In this document: piece after piece, positions 1 through 11,900 of the stretch
How positions within the stretch are numbered: the stretch's first letter is position 1
Layout of the letters: every line of letters begins with the position of its first letter
Assembly: GCA_009667805.1 (NCBI GenBank)
Contig: CM019065.1
Location: 150,882,101 to 150,946,100 of the forward strand
Direction of reading: 5' to 3'
Source: Leptobrachium leishanense
Lineage: Eukaryota > Chordata > Amphibia > Anura > Megophryidae
DNA: 64,000 bases
The notes under the pieces: generated by a model
What the model was told of the DNA's origin: nothing
Databases searched by the model: none
The model's input: only the letters and a program-made list of their open reading frames with translations
Position numbers and translations under genes: made by a program

Positions 1-2
1 TT

Positions 3-1227
3 AATATGACCTGCGTCCATAATTATTATTGGGCGTCTCTCCTATCTTCCTCCATGGCTCTGTTTCATAAGACACCCATGCCTCAGTGGCTTACTATTGA
101 ATCTGCAAACCTTTCGGGACACGCACTGTCGAATGTGATGTGGATTCCTTCCTCAGAACCGCCCTAAGACACCCCATATGTTGCCATCCACAGAGTTACA
201 CCTGACAGCGTGGGACCGGCATTTCTCGCTTTTTACGGCCCATCCCAAGTTATCTATGGCAATGCCACTAACCGCGATTCGTTATTTGTTGCCGCATATT
301 AGACTAGGCTCTTGGATACAAGGCGGGGTAACTCATTTGCACCATCTCTTCACACCGGTTGCTATCCTGCCCTTCCTGAAATTACAACAGACATACGGAC
401 TACCCACCTCGCAATTTTTGACATACAGACAGATCCACTCTTACTTGACATCCCAAGGTATCAGTTCTGAGCTAAGAGCCACGCTACCTCTTTTATCGGC
501 CACCGAACTAATGTGTCTGGACCCCCTCTCCACTACTAAACCTATAACGCATTTTTATGGCATACTGAACACCCCTGTTGCAGCGTCGCGCTGGGCGTTT
601 CAGGCAGCGTGGGAGGGGGCACTATCGAGGACTTTTTCCCCCACACAATGGACGCAAGCTCACATGTATGCGGTGGGTGCTTCCAGATGCGCTACCCTGG
701 TGGAAACGCAGATGCGCTTACCCCGGTGTAATCTACTTGGCGTGTGATACCAACCATACATCAGAAAAGTGATGTATGGTTGGTATCACACGCCAAGTAG
801 ATTACACCGGATAGACCCTAAGATTTCGGACGTGTGTTGGAGGTGCGACTCGGCAGTGGGATCGATGGGCCACATTTGGTGGTACTGTCCCGTAGTGGCG
901 CCTCTCTGGAAAGATGTATCATCTCTGCTTACGGAGGTATTAGGCCAACCCATTAAATGTCAACCTGAAGTACTGCTACTAGGTATGACTCGCCTCCCCC
1001 GCTCACATCTTAAAATGATGTTCATCATAGTCTCCACGACGTTACTGCTGCTTGCCCGACTATGGAAATCGGCGGATGTCCCAACACTCCGCCAACTTAC
1101 CACGTTGCTTGATCAATACCAAGGATTCGACGTTAAGGCTACCACAGTGAGCGGGCTAAGGCCACCTGCAAAGGATCCTTGGGCAGTGTGGGATATACAT
1201 AAAATATATAAAGTGTGCGGGTTGTAA
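3..1227 (+). pseudogene. L1 ORF2 C-terminal region, broken
   Basis: This frame encodes the region downstream of the reverse transcriptase in L1 ORF2p, which acts in target-primed reverse transcription. It begins in frame 3, hits a stop near 166, and resumes in another frame at about 175-747 and again from 769. The last part has the cysteine-rich motif CWRC...H.WWYCP (about residues 20-45 of the piece from 769), matching CWRC...H.FWFCP at 47700-47760 in the second L1. The break at 748 is caused by a 41-bp inverted duplication (723-810). It cannot make a functional protein. Confidence 0.75.
723..810. repeat. Perfect 41-bp inverted repeat in the L1
   Basis: Bases 723-763 are the exact reverse complement of 770-810, with a 6-base spacer (GAAAAG). 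The right arm is the normal L1 coding sequence ([13 protein letters not shown]), so the left arm is a local inverted copy placed directly before it. The hairpin introduces the stop at 745-747. Confidence 0.95.
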
Positions 1228-1597
1228 CAGCTAGATTGTTTATCAGCTAATGCCACTATAATTGACGTACAGATGATAGACATGACCTTCACGGCTCAGA
1301 CTTAGTTTCACTTTCCTGGTCCTATCCTGGCAACCTTCCTCTTTTCTCTCCTCTTCTCTCTCTTCCCGTTCTCCCGGGTTACTTTTTCTCCCCTCACCAT
1401 CCGATTAGCTGAACATGCGAAATTTTAATATCATTGCCGTCCTGATGAGCATATTATGTTAGTTGATTTATTGCTGTCGCAAAAGTATGCAATACTGTAC
1501 TATTTTCCCCATGATTGTGAGATGATACTCCCTTTTCTTTTTCTGTATCCCATGTTTTATTTGAAAATAAAAAATCTTTAAAATTAAAAAGAAAAAG

Positions 1598-3060
1598 TAC
1601 TGGGGGTTTCAGAAAGCAGGATGTGCTGGTTTTGCATACAAAACCAGTTCATTCTGGTTTTGGCAGCCTCTGCACTCCACCTCTGTCTGATTTTGATCTG
1701 GATCGTCTGTGGTCGCACGACAGATCGCACGCAGTGGACGACCGTAGTCGGACGACCGACGTCGTCCATAGTCTGACGAAAAAGTCGGTCATCCAACTAC
1801 GGATCCAGTGGACGGCCAGCCTAAAGAATCCTATCTGTGTTGGCACCATTTTGATTCAATCGGCAAAATCACTGACACACTCCAAGACACTGACAGGCAG
1901 AAACATTTATTATTATGTAGCGCTACTCCCGCTATATTTGACGGATCTTCTGTCTCACTCCAGTGATCACCCACCTCCGGCGCCAAGTAACACTAAGACA
2001 AGGTATAAATAAAAAGGGGTTTATTAGAACTAGCGAGCAACCCCTCTGTAGGACAAAGAGATCAACAGTATAACAATACTGATTGGGTTGATTTACCATC
2101 ACTATTCAGCACAATCATGAATGAACGAAACAGTAAGCTTTACAATACTTCAATGCAGCTCAATTATAGACTATACAGTAATTGACGTGACCAAAATCAA
2201 CCTATCTAAACCTTATAGATTCTATCTAACCACTGGCCAGTGGAAATTACACAAAGTCATGAGTCTGCTGCCGTTGGGGCCCTTTGAATTCTGTCGTTGG
2301 GTACCTTTAGTGTGAAACCATATTTCTATTCCACAATGTGAGAAAGAAATCTTCGCAAAGTGTCACAGGGTAACAGAATTTGTAACTGCAACAATCTTCC
2401 TTCGAGGTGAGACTACAGTAGAACTAGGCCAGACAACAAAGTTAGCAATATCAACTCATGCAGGGTAGCCGAATACCTCTCTCCGTTAGATGCACTCACT
2501 CCTTCCCCGCTGAACGGTAACTCGATCACTATCTCTGAATCGGGAAGCACACGAGGACAGCTGGATCTCTTCTCCGCTAGACTCACTCGGTCGCTCCCTC
2601 TGTCACTGGAAACGCACGAAGACAGCTGGATCTCTTTTCTGCTGGATACACTAGATCACTCTCTCTGCTGGTAATGGCAACTGTATCTCTTCTCCGCTGA
2701 ATGCACGAGGACAGCTGAAAGCACGATCCGCCAAACAGGACCGTCCACGCCGTCCGTCTCGCCCTCTCTGGCTTCTCTCTGCCCCGCACATCCTTTTCTG
2801 GAAAACGCGGGCTCTTTCTTGTACTCCTGGGAGGCGTAGTTTTCTTCCTGTAAATTTGCATTCGGCTCTCTGTACTTGAAACTACATATTCCAGAATCCT
2901 ATGCGCTACCTTCAGTCTTCCTGCATTTAACAACTTCCTTTGCCAATCAAGTGACAGGGCACGGAGGGAGGGGAATTCCCCCGCAACGGTGACAGGCTGA
3001 ATGTCTCTATCCAAGTCTGTGCCACAGTGAGAAACACAATAGTCCACACATAGTCCGAGA
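1598..3060. other. No gene seen; local imperfect repeats
   Basis: No recognisable coding sequence. Around 2546-2720 a short motif (ACGAGGACAGCTGGATCTCT and variants) recurs at roughly 65- and 89-base spacing, an imperfect tandem array. The rest could be an old interspersed repeat, but nothing diagnostic is visible. Confidence 0.4.
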
Positions 3061-3640
3061 AGCCTACGCTACAATTATTATTATTTGTAATGCACCAACA
3101 TGTTCAGCAGCATGGTACATCATGAGGAAGAGAGGGTCCTGCACGTTAAGGAGCTTCCTGCTCAAAGGGAATTAGGTAAAGACAAAAGAAGTAAGGGTAA
3201 TATCTGAAGAACGGGTAAAACATATGGCTTATAGTTTAGACAGTTTGTAAGCTTCTGTAAAAGGGTAGACTTTAATGGAGGATTTAAATCTTTGTAAAGT
3301 AGATGAAAGTCAAATAGATTGGGGAGGAGACTTCCAAAGCATGGGTGTAGTCTGGGAGAAAACCTGAAGGTGTGAATGGGAGTAGTAGATAACAGGGACA
3401 GAAAGCCGAAGGTCAGATAGCAGTTGGTGGCTTGTGGGAATATTTTGAGATGAGCTGAGAGATGTAAGAAGGAGAAAAGTTTAAGAGGATTTCAGAAGTA
3501 ATGGACAGTATTTTGAATTTAAATCTGTAAAATAGCAGGCGCCAATTCAGAGATTAACACAGGGGGGAGGAAGAAGTGGAGTGACTGTTGAGGAGTCATA
3601 CCAAGGCATCTAGTATGGATTGGAGTAGGGACAGTTGATT
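3061..3640. other. No gene; purine-rich possible LINE remnant
   Basis: A G/A-rich stretch without an open frame. Its composition and wording resemble the antisense LINE-derived stretches at 19640-20600 and 22030-22660, so it may be an old antisense LINE tail. This is a weak inference. Confidence 0.3.
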
Positions 3641-3652
3641 GACACATTAACG

Positions 3653-3793
3653 AAGAAGTGAAAATTCTAGATCAAAATAGCCAAACCAGAATAATTCTCC
3701 CATTTATCTCACTTTCCAAATCGACTATTTGGTCTAGATTGTTCTCTTCTCCTGCCAGTTCTCCTGGCTTTCACCTTTCTCTGAATAACCCTG
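3653..3793. mobile_element. Palindromic MITE, 5'-truncated
   Basis: Matches the right three quarters of the element at 33225-33405 and ends in the same terminus, CTCTGAATAACCCTG. The first terminal repeat is missing. It has no coding capacity. Confidence 0.7.
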
Positions 3794-3905
3794 TTAGTGG
3801 TTGCAACAAAAAAGTGCTATATTCCAACTTATATCATAAGAAATCAATAAGATTTAAATTGAAGGACAGCTCGTAGCAACTCCGCCAACACCCAAATGTC
3901 CAATA

Positions 3906-4648
3906 CAGGGCCCTATTACATTGTTGACGCAAACGTTAACGCTCACTTGTGTGAGCATTAACGTTTGCCACGGTGTTTACCACATATTACAATCAAGAAA
4001 CAATTCAGAAACCCATTTGCGTTTGGTACCTTGCGCTTTTCACCGCGAGGTTACTGTACTTTGTGCTCCCTATGCTTAACATGGGGAGAGCAAGGTGTTA
4101 ATCAGCGCTGGATTACAAAGTCCCAGCGCTGACTAACGTCTGGCTCTGGTTAGCGGAAAGTTAACCAGAGCCAGGACTTGGTGTTAACGGATTCCGCTTC
4201 TGCAGAATCCGTTAACACTAGCCTAAAAAATAAAAAAAAAGCATCCTATAGTATACTCAACTCCTGTCCTGCGGCGAGGACTGCGGCTCCAACTGCCTCC
4301 TCCATCTGGCAGGAGCAGGGAAAGACTGGGGGAAAAAGTCTCCCCAGGCTCTCCCTGTGTATCACTACGTCGACCGGCCGGATCTCGCGAGGGGAGATCC
4401 AGCAGGTCATGTGACCGCTGGCATCTGGCTCAATGGAGTCCTATGGACTCCATCGCGTGGATGCTCGCGGCTGCGCTCAGTGCTGCTATGAGCATCCCGG
4501 CTTTTACCGCCCACAAACAATGCAGGCAGCATTTTTTGCACCTTCATTGTGATCTAGCGTTAAAACGCAGGCGCAAGGGGGAAAACTGCGGGTGCAGTTT
4601 TTCCTCCCTTGCGCCCGCGTTTTAACGCGAAGTTCGTAATAGAGCCCA
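3906..4648. mobile_element. Hairpin-rich non-autonomous DNA element
   Basis: Ends are CAGGGCCCTATTACA and the inverted, imperfect TCGTAATAGAGCCC. Between them is a series of separate perfect or near-perfect hairpins, for example GTTAACGCTCAC/GTGAGCATTAAC (about 3938-3966), CAGCGCTG pairs (about 4104-4132), CTGGCTCTGGTTA/TAACCAGAGCCAG (about 4140-4173) and GTGTTAACGGATTC/GAATCCGTTAACAC (about 4180-4218). The right end pairs GCGCAAGGG.. with CCCTTGCGC (about 4570-4612). There is no transposase frame; the superfamily is not determined. Confidence 0.65.
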
Positions 4649-4719
4649 CAGAGTCTGTTGTCTATTTCATCATAGATGTATGAGGCATTTGGGTGTCATC
4701 TCAGTTGCTGCCGACACCC

Positions 4720-5435
4720 GAACATGTGAATTTAAAGGGATGAAAAATACCAACTGGAGTAGTTTAAATGGAGTCCAGGAGAAATGGGATTATTTAAAGG
4801 TTGCATTATTGACGGCTACAGACAATTGCATTAGGCTTGTTAGCAAAAAAAGGAAGAAACCACTGTGGTACTCTACAGAAGTGGCCAAAATAGTGAAGAA
4901 CAAAAAGATAGCATTCAATAATTATAAAGAAAAAAACAAGTGAAGACGATAGAAAGAGGCAAAGCAATTTATAAGAGCTTCCAAAGCACACGCAGATGAG
5001 AAAATAGCCCAGTTAGTAAAAAAAGGGACAGACCTTTTTTTAGGTACGTAAATGAGAAAAGGAAAGTAAAACAAGGATTAGTTAGATTAAACACAAAGGA
5101 AGAAAAGTATGTAGAAGAAGATGAAGATGAAAGTCTCGCTGACTGCCTCAATGAATATTTTTGTTCAGTTTTTACAGAAGAATAGGAAGGAAAGGGACCT
5201 CAGGAGGAAACACTAAATAGACATTTACATATGAGTTTACAGAGGAGGAGGTTCTCCTTCAGCTGTGTAAAGTAAAGACAAATAAGTCAATGGGGCCTGA
5301 TGGGATTCACCCAAAGTTATTAAAAGAGCTCAGTGATGTAATAGCAAAACCGTTAACAGATTTATTTAACCAATCCTTGTTAACGGGAGTCGTCCCAGAA
5401 GACTGGAAATTAGCCCATTTACAAGAAAGGTAGTG
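4720..5435 (+). pseudogene. CR1 LINE ORF2 fragment
   Basis: Frames in this stretch encode the linker between endonuclease and reverse transcriptase of a CR1-type LINE (KKPLWYSTEVAKIVKNKKIA at about 4855-4915) followed by the start of the RT domain (KSMGPDGIHPKLLKELSD at about 5283-5337, then VPEDWKLAHL). Stops and frameshifts interrupt it. It is 5' and 3' truncated; the 3' side ends close to the MITE at 5457. Confidence 0.75.
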
Positions 5436-5456
5436 GGGAGGAAAAGAGCCGGATTA

Positions 5457-5871
5457 GGCTAGGGTCAAACAAACGCCTTATTCACAGCGATCGTCAAAAT
5501 GTGCTTCCGAACGCATTGACGTATTTTTTCACGGAATGTGCGAAAACGGTCATACGATGCGCATTTTCGAGCGTGATTTGTTATGGATCCTAACCAAGAA
5601 ACTTTGGGTTTCTGGACGATATGTAGGCTGGACATGAGCAGCGTCTGACGTCTCCTAATCACGCACACACACCGCTATGCGGACGTAGCGCACTCTGTAC
5701 GTCAGTGCTAGCGGTTCTGCTTCTCAAAAAAATACGTTAGTTTCCGCTTGCATTGCGCGGCCGCACTTTTGTGCGGCCGTACTTCGTATATTGGCCGTCA
5801 TTTGCTGCTACTGCGGCCGTGATTAGGTGCACCTAAACGCACGTTAAAAATGCGTTAGTCTGACCCCAGCC
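5457..5871. mobile_element. GGCT-type MITE (about 415 bp)
   Basis: Terminal inverted repeats GGCTAGGGTCAAAC and GTCTGACCCCAGCC, flanked on both sides by TA (5455-5456, 5872-5873). The interior has CpG-rich short palindromes such as GCGGCCGCAC..GTGCGGCCG. Related copies lie at 29144-29570, 30395-30834 and 40106-40442, with a partial one at 7618-7728. TA or TWA flanks suggest Tc1/mariner- or PIF/Harbinger-type mobilisation; no transposase is present. Confidence 0.75.
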
Positions 5872-6089
5872 TAAGATCTCTATGGGCCTGGAGCTGAAGA
5901 TGTTCGTGGCTATTTTTGGAATTTAGTCAAATGAAAACATATTTTAGGATATTTAATAGTGCAGATGCAGGTATATCTAACAGGCAGATACTGTGTGAGG
6001 AAATTTCCATGCAAAACCTAAAAACAAAACACAGAAAGGGGCAGCAACAATAATGCCCTGGCTGGGGATACAACAAAATATACATACAT

Positions 6090-6393
6090 GCAGAAGAAAC
6101 GGTTTTGCGCCTATTCCCTATCAGGGCGGCTGCGTGGACCAGAAGTATCCAGCTTGCTTGTATAAAACATAAAAAGAAGAAAAAGTTGTCATTTGTGCTC
6201 ACCACTGTAGCTCCATGCGAAACAAAACACAATCAGAGGTTTTGGTTTACTTGAATGGCCATTGATCCACGCAAAACAAAATACAATCAAATGACAACTT
6301 TTTTTCTTGTTATGGTTTATAGATGAAGCAGCCTGGATACTTCTGGTCCACGCAGCCGCCCTGATAGGGCATAGGCGCAAAAACGTTTCTTCT
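6090..6393. repeat. Large imperfect palindrome
   Basis: Arms of about 105 bases (6090-6196 and 6287-6393) are inverted copies with few differences, separated by about 90 bases. The outer ends read AGAAGAAACGG and CGTTTCTTCT. This is a fold-back structure without coding capacity, possibly the paired ends of a deleted element. Confidence 0.85.
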
Positions 6394-6399
6394 CCATAT

Positions 6400-7101
6400 T
6401 ATGAGAATTAGCCCCACTTTTATACATTATTAATTAACATCCATATAAAGTGCCCTTACACAAACAAAACTAAAAATATACAAACCACACCTGAATTCCA
6501 AGCGTTCAAAGCAGCAAATTGATTTAGGTGTGCCGGTGTCTGATCCGGTATGTCTGGACAAACGAGAATTGTCACAGAAATGTTGATCACTGCATAATGG
6601 GTTTTATTGCAGAATTTCCTGGAAAACCACCCACCCACCCACACATACAGGTATATCTGTTGACAGACGGTGAACAAACATTTCTAGGAACACTATTCAC
6701 AGGCAAATATTATTTAAATCTAAGCTGGTCATATAAGATAAGTGCTTTCAAACATGAATGATGCTTTATATAAGGGTCCTTAGACACGAAGAGCATTTGT
6801 TAACAACTTTCTCTTGAAAGCCAAATCCTGATTTTCACCTCCTTTTGTCATTAGTGAAAGTACATGTATTGCAGTGACGTGCGGTGAGGTCAATGGCTGG
6901 TGAGGCACTGGCTAGTATCAGAGCCAGATATACACAGGGTTATGCAGTCACAATTTACGCATTTGATTATCGTTATATAGGAGAATAGGAGTTTTATTTT
7001 TTTATTTTATTAAATTTTTTGCAAAAACCCAATTTTTTTTTAAAAAAACTTTTTGTATTTTTATAAAGTACAAAGTAAAAAGTAATAGACTTTATTATTA
7101 T
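6400..7101. other. No gene seen
   Basis: No supported coding sequence. At about 6875 the stretch GCAGTGACGTGCGGTGAGG starts a sequence resembling the end of a non-autonomous DNA element, but the other end was not located. The rest is AT-rich. Confidence 0.35.
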
Positions 7102-7590
7102 TTAACCCTTTCGCTGCTGAGGCTTTTCCCGCCTGTGTGCTGAGGTCATTTTTACCGGTTTTGCTCATCATGTTTAAACGCGTTTTGAAGGCTTATTTTA
7201 GTATATTACCCAGACATATTATATATCGTTCTTTCCGTCAGACTCTTCAGATTCATAATATGTCATTATTATATGTATACGTCATGTCCTGTCTGTATAT
7301 TATAACAAAAAATGCAATAAAATATGAATTTTCAATAATTTACAACGTGTAAAGTGTTTTTTTTCACATTTTAACATGCGAGCAATTGCGGTTATATTTT
7401 GTATGGGGTGCGCTTGTTAAAAAAAATTGAAATGGGGTCTCGTTACATTTTTTTTTGGGGAAAATTACACGATGTTTAACAAACGCACCGCATACAAAAA
7501 TCGTTAGTGCAGCATCATTGTTCACATTATAATTGAAATGGGAACAATATTGCTGCATTAACAAACCCCTTGGTGGCAGCTAGGGGTTAA
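7102..7590. mobile_element. piggyBac-like TTAA-flanked MITE, short copy
   Basis: Begins TTAACCCTTTCGCTGCTGAG and ends CTAGGGGTTAA. The interior (GCTCATCATGTTTAAACGCG, and the shared TGCAGCATCATTGTTCACAT) recurs at 36541-38385, 38409-38930 and, inverted, at 52133-53304. TTAA flanks with CCC/GGG termini are the piggyBac signature. This copy is shorter than the complete one, and its right end may reflect an internal deletion. Confidence 0.7.
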
Positions 7591-7617
7591 CTCCAGGACT
7601 GGCATCATCGTGCTATT

Positions 7618-7728
7618 CATTCGTTCGAACGCACTTTTTCACGGACAACGTGAAAAATGCGTTCGTCTGACCCTAGCCTTGGTGCTGCTAAACGCACGTT
7701 AATACTGCGTTAGTCTGACCCTAGCCTA
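7618..7728. mobile_element. Partial GGCT-type MITE ends
   Basis: Two successive copies of the right terminus (GTCTGACCCTAGCC) of the family described at 5457-5871. It is a truncated or rearranged copy; no left terminus was found. Confidence 0.55.
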
Positions 7729-7729
7729 A

Positions 7730-8787
7730 AACTGTGGGGGTATTCAGAAAGTGACAATTAATGCATACGTGACAAACGCTGCCATTTCAAAGAAAGATGT
7801 TCAAATAAAGAAGAAGCTTCATCGATGAATTTTCTCCTGCTGCTGTATGAATTTCCTTCTTGGAATCACTGAAGTTTGTTGGGCTTGCAAACCATGGTGT
7901 TTTCTGAATGACCCGCTATGGGTTCTATTCAATAAATACTGATTCGTAGGCGACTGTTGCAACTCATGTAATAAAATGATAGTACAGTGAGAGCTATTAG
8001 TCGACATTTTATTTTGCAATTAGCCGAGCCAGCACTGTCAGGTACAATTGTCTGCAAATTGGTATTTGGTGACTAGAGACTAGTCTGGGATTTTGTTCCC
8101 ACATGCAAAAGTCTTTTTCCTCGCTGTTTGCAGTCACCAGTGTGTAGTAACAATCAGCCATTCCTTGGGTTGCAACTAGTTGCTAGATCCTCCATGTTTA
8201 CCTGGGACCATATTACTATTGCATGTTGCAGGAAAACACAGGAAGGTGCTGTCCTGCAACATGCATAATTCATGTGCTTCAGGAGGGAAAACAATTACCT
8301 TTTTCTCACCTGCAGCATATGAATTCTACATACAGCAGGGTTGTTTTTCCACACGCTGCCCATCAGCATAAATACATTGGAACCATTGGAACTGGAAATT
8401 ATAAATGCAAAACAATTCAATGTAAGCATTTCTATTAAAACCTGATCCTTAAACGTAGGTGCAGCATAGTAAGTGTATTGTTGGGGAGGACACAGAGGGT
8501 CTATTTACTAAAGTTTGGCGATCCCAAGAGGAATATTAAAGCAGGAGAGAAATTCATTGCACATAATCCTGCCGCTGTTTGAATTTCTGTTTTGCCAGCG
8601 CCAAAGTATAATTTTGCATCAAGGGGTGATATTCGCAATATTCGACTACAGTGGTTAGTGAATAACCCCTATAGAAATAACAGAGTTGGAGAAATAAATC
8701 AAATACAGGTGTTTTGGCCTAATGGCCTAAATTTCTTTGAAATTTTCTACAAATAACCTTTAGTTTATAACTGATACAAATGTCAAT
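7730..8787. other. Upstream region without a gene
   Basis: No coding sequence or clear repeat boundary. At about 8500 GTCTATTTACTAAAGTTTGG resembles the start of short interspersed elements but has no partner. It is the distal 5' flank of the egg-coat gene. Confidence 0.35.
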
Positions 8788-8925
8788 CATGTGGAGATTT
8801 TATAAAGCTGTTATAAGCAAATAAACTTGAAAGTGAAAAATAAGATGAGCATGGTCAATTTTGACTCCTAATTGGATACAATGCACCTGTAATTCAGTCA
8901 GACCCGCCTGGTCTATGGTTTAAAA
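8788..8925 (+). promoter_or_regulatory. Probable ZP gene promoter
   Basis: A TATA-like TTTAAAA lies at 8919-8925, 45 bases before the start codon. E-boxes lie at 8884-8889 (CACCTG) and 8788-8793 (CATGTG). In other vertebrates oocyte-specific ZP promoters use a TATA box and an E-box bound by FIGLA. The motifs are seen; their use here is inferred. Confidence 0.5.
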
Positions 8926-8969
8926 GCCTCATACTGTGGCATAGAGTGATACTGAAGACTGCTGTCACA

Positions 8970-11900
8970 ATGGGTTGGGATGCTAGATTTTGGGCATGTT
9001 TACTGCTGCTTTTAAACTCTAAGTTACAATGCGTGGTGGGGGATGCTGAGGACTTTTGGGAGGATCCCTCATATTTACAATGTGGCCTTACAGATATGCA
9101 GTTCTTTCTTCCTTTTTTGATTAGAGATTCAGCCTTTGTGTTGACTGCAATAGGTATGTACAACGGTTTATCCTAGTAACTGGCATAGCTGGTGTGTGGT
9201 TTGCAGGTGCAAGTTTTGGGAGAGTCACACCCCCAATTTCTAGCTAATGGCTGGTGTTCACCTCCTAAATGCCAATGCTTTGGACTATGTGGGGGGGGGG
9301 GATTTATTTGCTATGGTGGTTTGCAATTGTTGTTTTTTTTTTTTTTTTTTCCATTCTTGGAATGGTTAGAGTTGTTGGTGGTCTCGCTCTCCAGGATGAT
9401 TGAAGATCTCGGGTTTTTGTCTTTCTCCCCCCCCCCCCCCCCTACTACTTTTAGTAGAATCCATGTCCTAGCTATCTTTGCACCAGAACTACCACTCCTG
9501 TAATGATTTGGTTACTAAGCCCACAACTTCCCCTCCTGTACTAGAACTTGCAAGGTATCACCCTTGCAACAAAAAACCCAAACCTGAAATTGACACTGGA
9601 AAAAGCAGATCCTGCTGGAGTGAACATTCACTCTAAGGAAAGCCTGTCTAATTCTGCCCCCCCCCCCCAGTGTTGACTGCCTACATTTCCCTGTACTATT
9701 AACATTTAATAGATGGCCATGGAGTAATGGAAGTTCTAAACTTGTGGGTCCAATGCTTTACTGCCATGGTCAAAGGAGCAGGGTGACCGGTGACTAAACC
9801 ACAGAACTTGTAGATGGCTCTGGACAGTTACAACTGGAGTGTGAAATGAGCTGGTAGATCTCTCTAAAGCAGAGTTGTTAAACTCTGCACCCCCTAACCT
9901 TTCTAAACTTCTTCACATCCATTCATGAGAGATTTATCTCTACTTGTTCTGTAAGGTGTTTGCACTTAATGGAATATTGTGAAATTTGTAAATCCTCAAC
10001 CGTCCTGTGCAAAAGTGCTTAAATCGGAGCAGCAAAGTGATCTAATATTGGACCTAATGTTTTTATAAATGCGTAAGCTGCAGCAATTTTTTGTGATGGG
10101 TCAACCGTACATCAATTATGCTTTTAATAATTGCATCAATAATTAAATGGGGGTGGGGAGGGTTCTTGCTTGTGGTGGTGGTCCTGCTGTGCAGCTGCTT
10201 GTATTCACAATGGGTGAACTTTTGGGGATCACCATCAGTGCTTGCACTGGTGATCACTTCATCTAATTTTCAGTATTACACTGGAAAATAAGGTCTTTAC
10301 TCCATGGGGTGTTCCTCTGTAAATACCAAATGCAATGTGCAGACCATTTAAGAGATTGGGAGTAGACTTTATAATCTACTATAACATTCAATGGTGCCTA
10401 TTCAAAAGGCCCCAAATCTCAAGTAGCTCATGACTCTAAGGGACACCGGACCCCCTTCTTGGTTGATATGGTCCTCAGTAGTGGTGGTGATTCATACACT
10501 AAAACAGGACAGGCAATCGCTGGCTAAATCTAAAACTACTTTTAAAGGTTTACAAATAAAATGCTGCAGTGTGGTGGTTTGTTTGTTGTATTGTAAACTT
10601 TTAACTGCATATTGGCCATGTCGTGCTAGGTCACCAGGTTTTATTTTCATTCTAGACACCAATGGAAAGTCTCACTATCTCCACAATAACTCTGCTTGTG
10701 GGACTTGGGTTGGACAGGAACCTGATGGCTCTGTGGTTGTTGGTGCTGCCTATGATGGATGCTTTGTGAACAAGCAGGTAAATGTTTCTTTAAGATAAAG
10801 TGTGTGTGCTTTCTACTTTAATAGAAAGGACTTTTTACCATCACAAAGAAAAGCATGCATCCATAATTTGGGACTGTTAATTCTGAGTCCTTACTGTCTC
10901 AAATACCTTTCTGCTGGATAAGAGCTTTGTCAATGGTGCAGCTCTACTGCAAAAAAAAATTTCTTTACTCTAACATATCATTGAAAGCCTAAATTGTGTC
11001 CTAATCACAGGATGGAGAATACCTTATGACTGTAAGCCTGGAAGAAGTTGTTGACGGCATGGTTCACTACAACAAAAAGGACCTAAAGTGCCCAGTTTTG
11101 CCAGGTGATGACCTAAAGTGCATGATGTCCATTCTTGGCTTTCAATGTGCTAAACTAGCCCTGCCAGTAACTTTAGGTCTCAGGAGAAACACTGCAACTG
11201 CATGGTGGGGGCGTGAGACCAAATATCTTGGCACTATTCTGCACAAACTGAACTCTAAAACTATGGTCAGTTTACAACTCTATGGACATACATATATATT
11301 GCACATGGTTAGTCATCTAACCATTGCCTCTTCAACCTTTAACTCGCGACTCTGAACTCCTAATTAATCCTTATCAAGCATTGCATCTTTTCAACATACA
11401 ACTGTAAACTAGATCTCACTCTAGAACCTATTCTAGAATAAACAAAATGCTCATAACACAATGTATGTAACTTTTTTCTATATCCTAGTGATGGATGCTC
11501 CCAGCCAAAGTGTGTGCTCATCTGTATCGCGGGAAGATAAGCTGCCATGTGCCAGTCCAGTTGTGAGCAGGGATTTATGTGAAAGTGTAGGATGTTGTTT
11601 TAATCCCACTGACTCTACAATACCCTGTTATTATGGAAACAAGTGTAAGTAGTGTGGTTTAATAATGCATCAGTTTTAAATGCCTGACATTTCATAATGG
11701 TCTGACTTGCTGGTCCAAACTACTACGTAAATGGGGGGGGGGGGGGTGAATCTCTTTGACATATTGGCACCAATCATGTTACTCTTCCATAGTGACTGCA
11801 CAATGTGCAGAAACCATCACGGTGGCTCTATCTAAAGAGCTGACCTTGCCATCATTGATCTTGGATTCTGTGCTTGTGGCCGGCATCAATTCAATTTCTT

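Larger units (their letters stand above)
1..1597 (+). mobile_element. L1 (Tx1-like) LINE, 3' portion
   Basis: The 3' end of an L1-clade non-LTR retrotransposon whose 5' part lies outside the window. It holds the C-terminal part of ORF2, a 3'UTR with pyrimidine-rich runs (about 1320-1400) and an A-rich tail at about 1563-1597 that starts with an AATAAA-like signal. The protein resembles the C-terminal part of the larger L1 at 41053-48403 in the same window. The assignment to L1 is well supported; the exact family is inferred. Confidence 0.8.

Noticed and set aside
8946..8970. Upstream GTG start for the ZP gene
   Set aside because: The first ATG, at 8970, has a good context and directly begins a signal peptide; a GTG start is not expected here.
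11105..11355. Extension of ZP exon 3 through the intron
   Set aside because: The donor AG/GTGATG at 11105 and the acceptor at 11488 keep phase and lead into the trefoil domain; the read-through has no ZP similarity.
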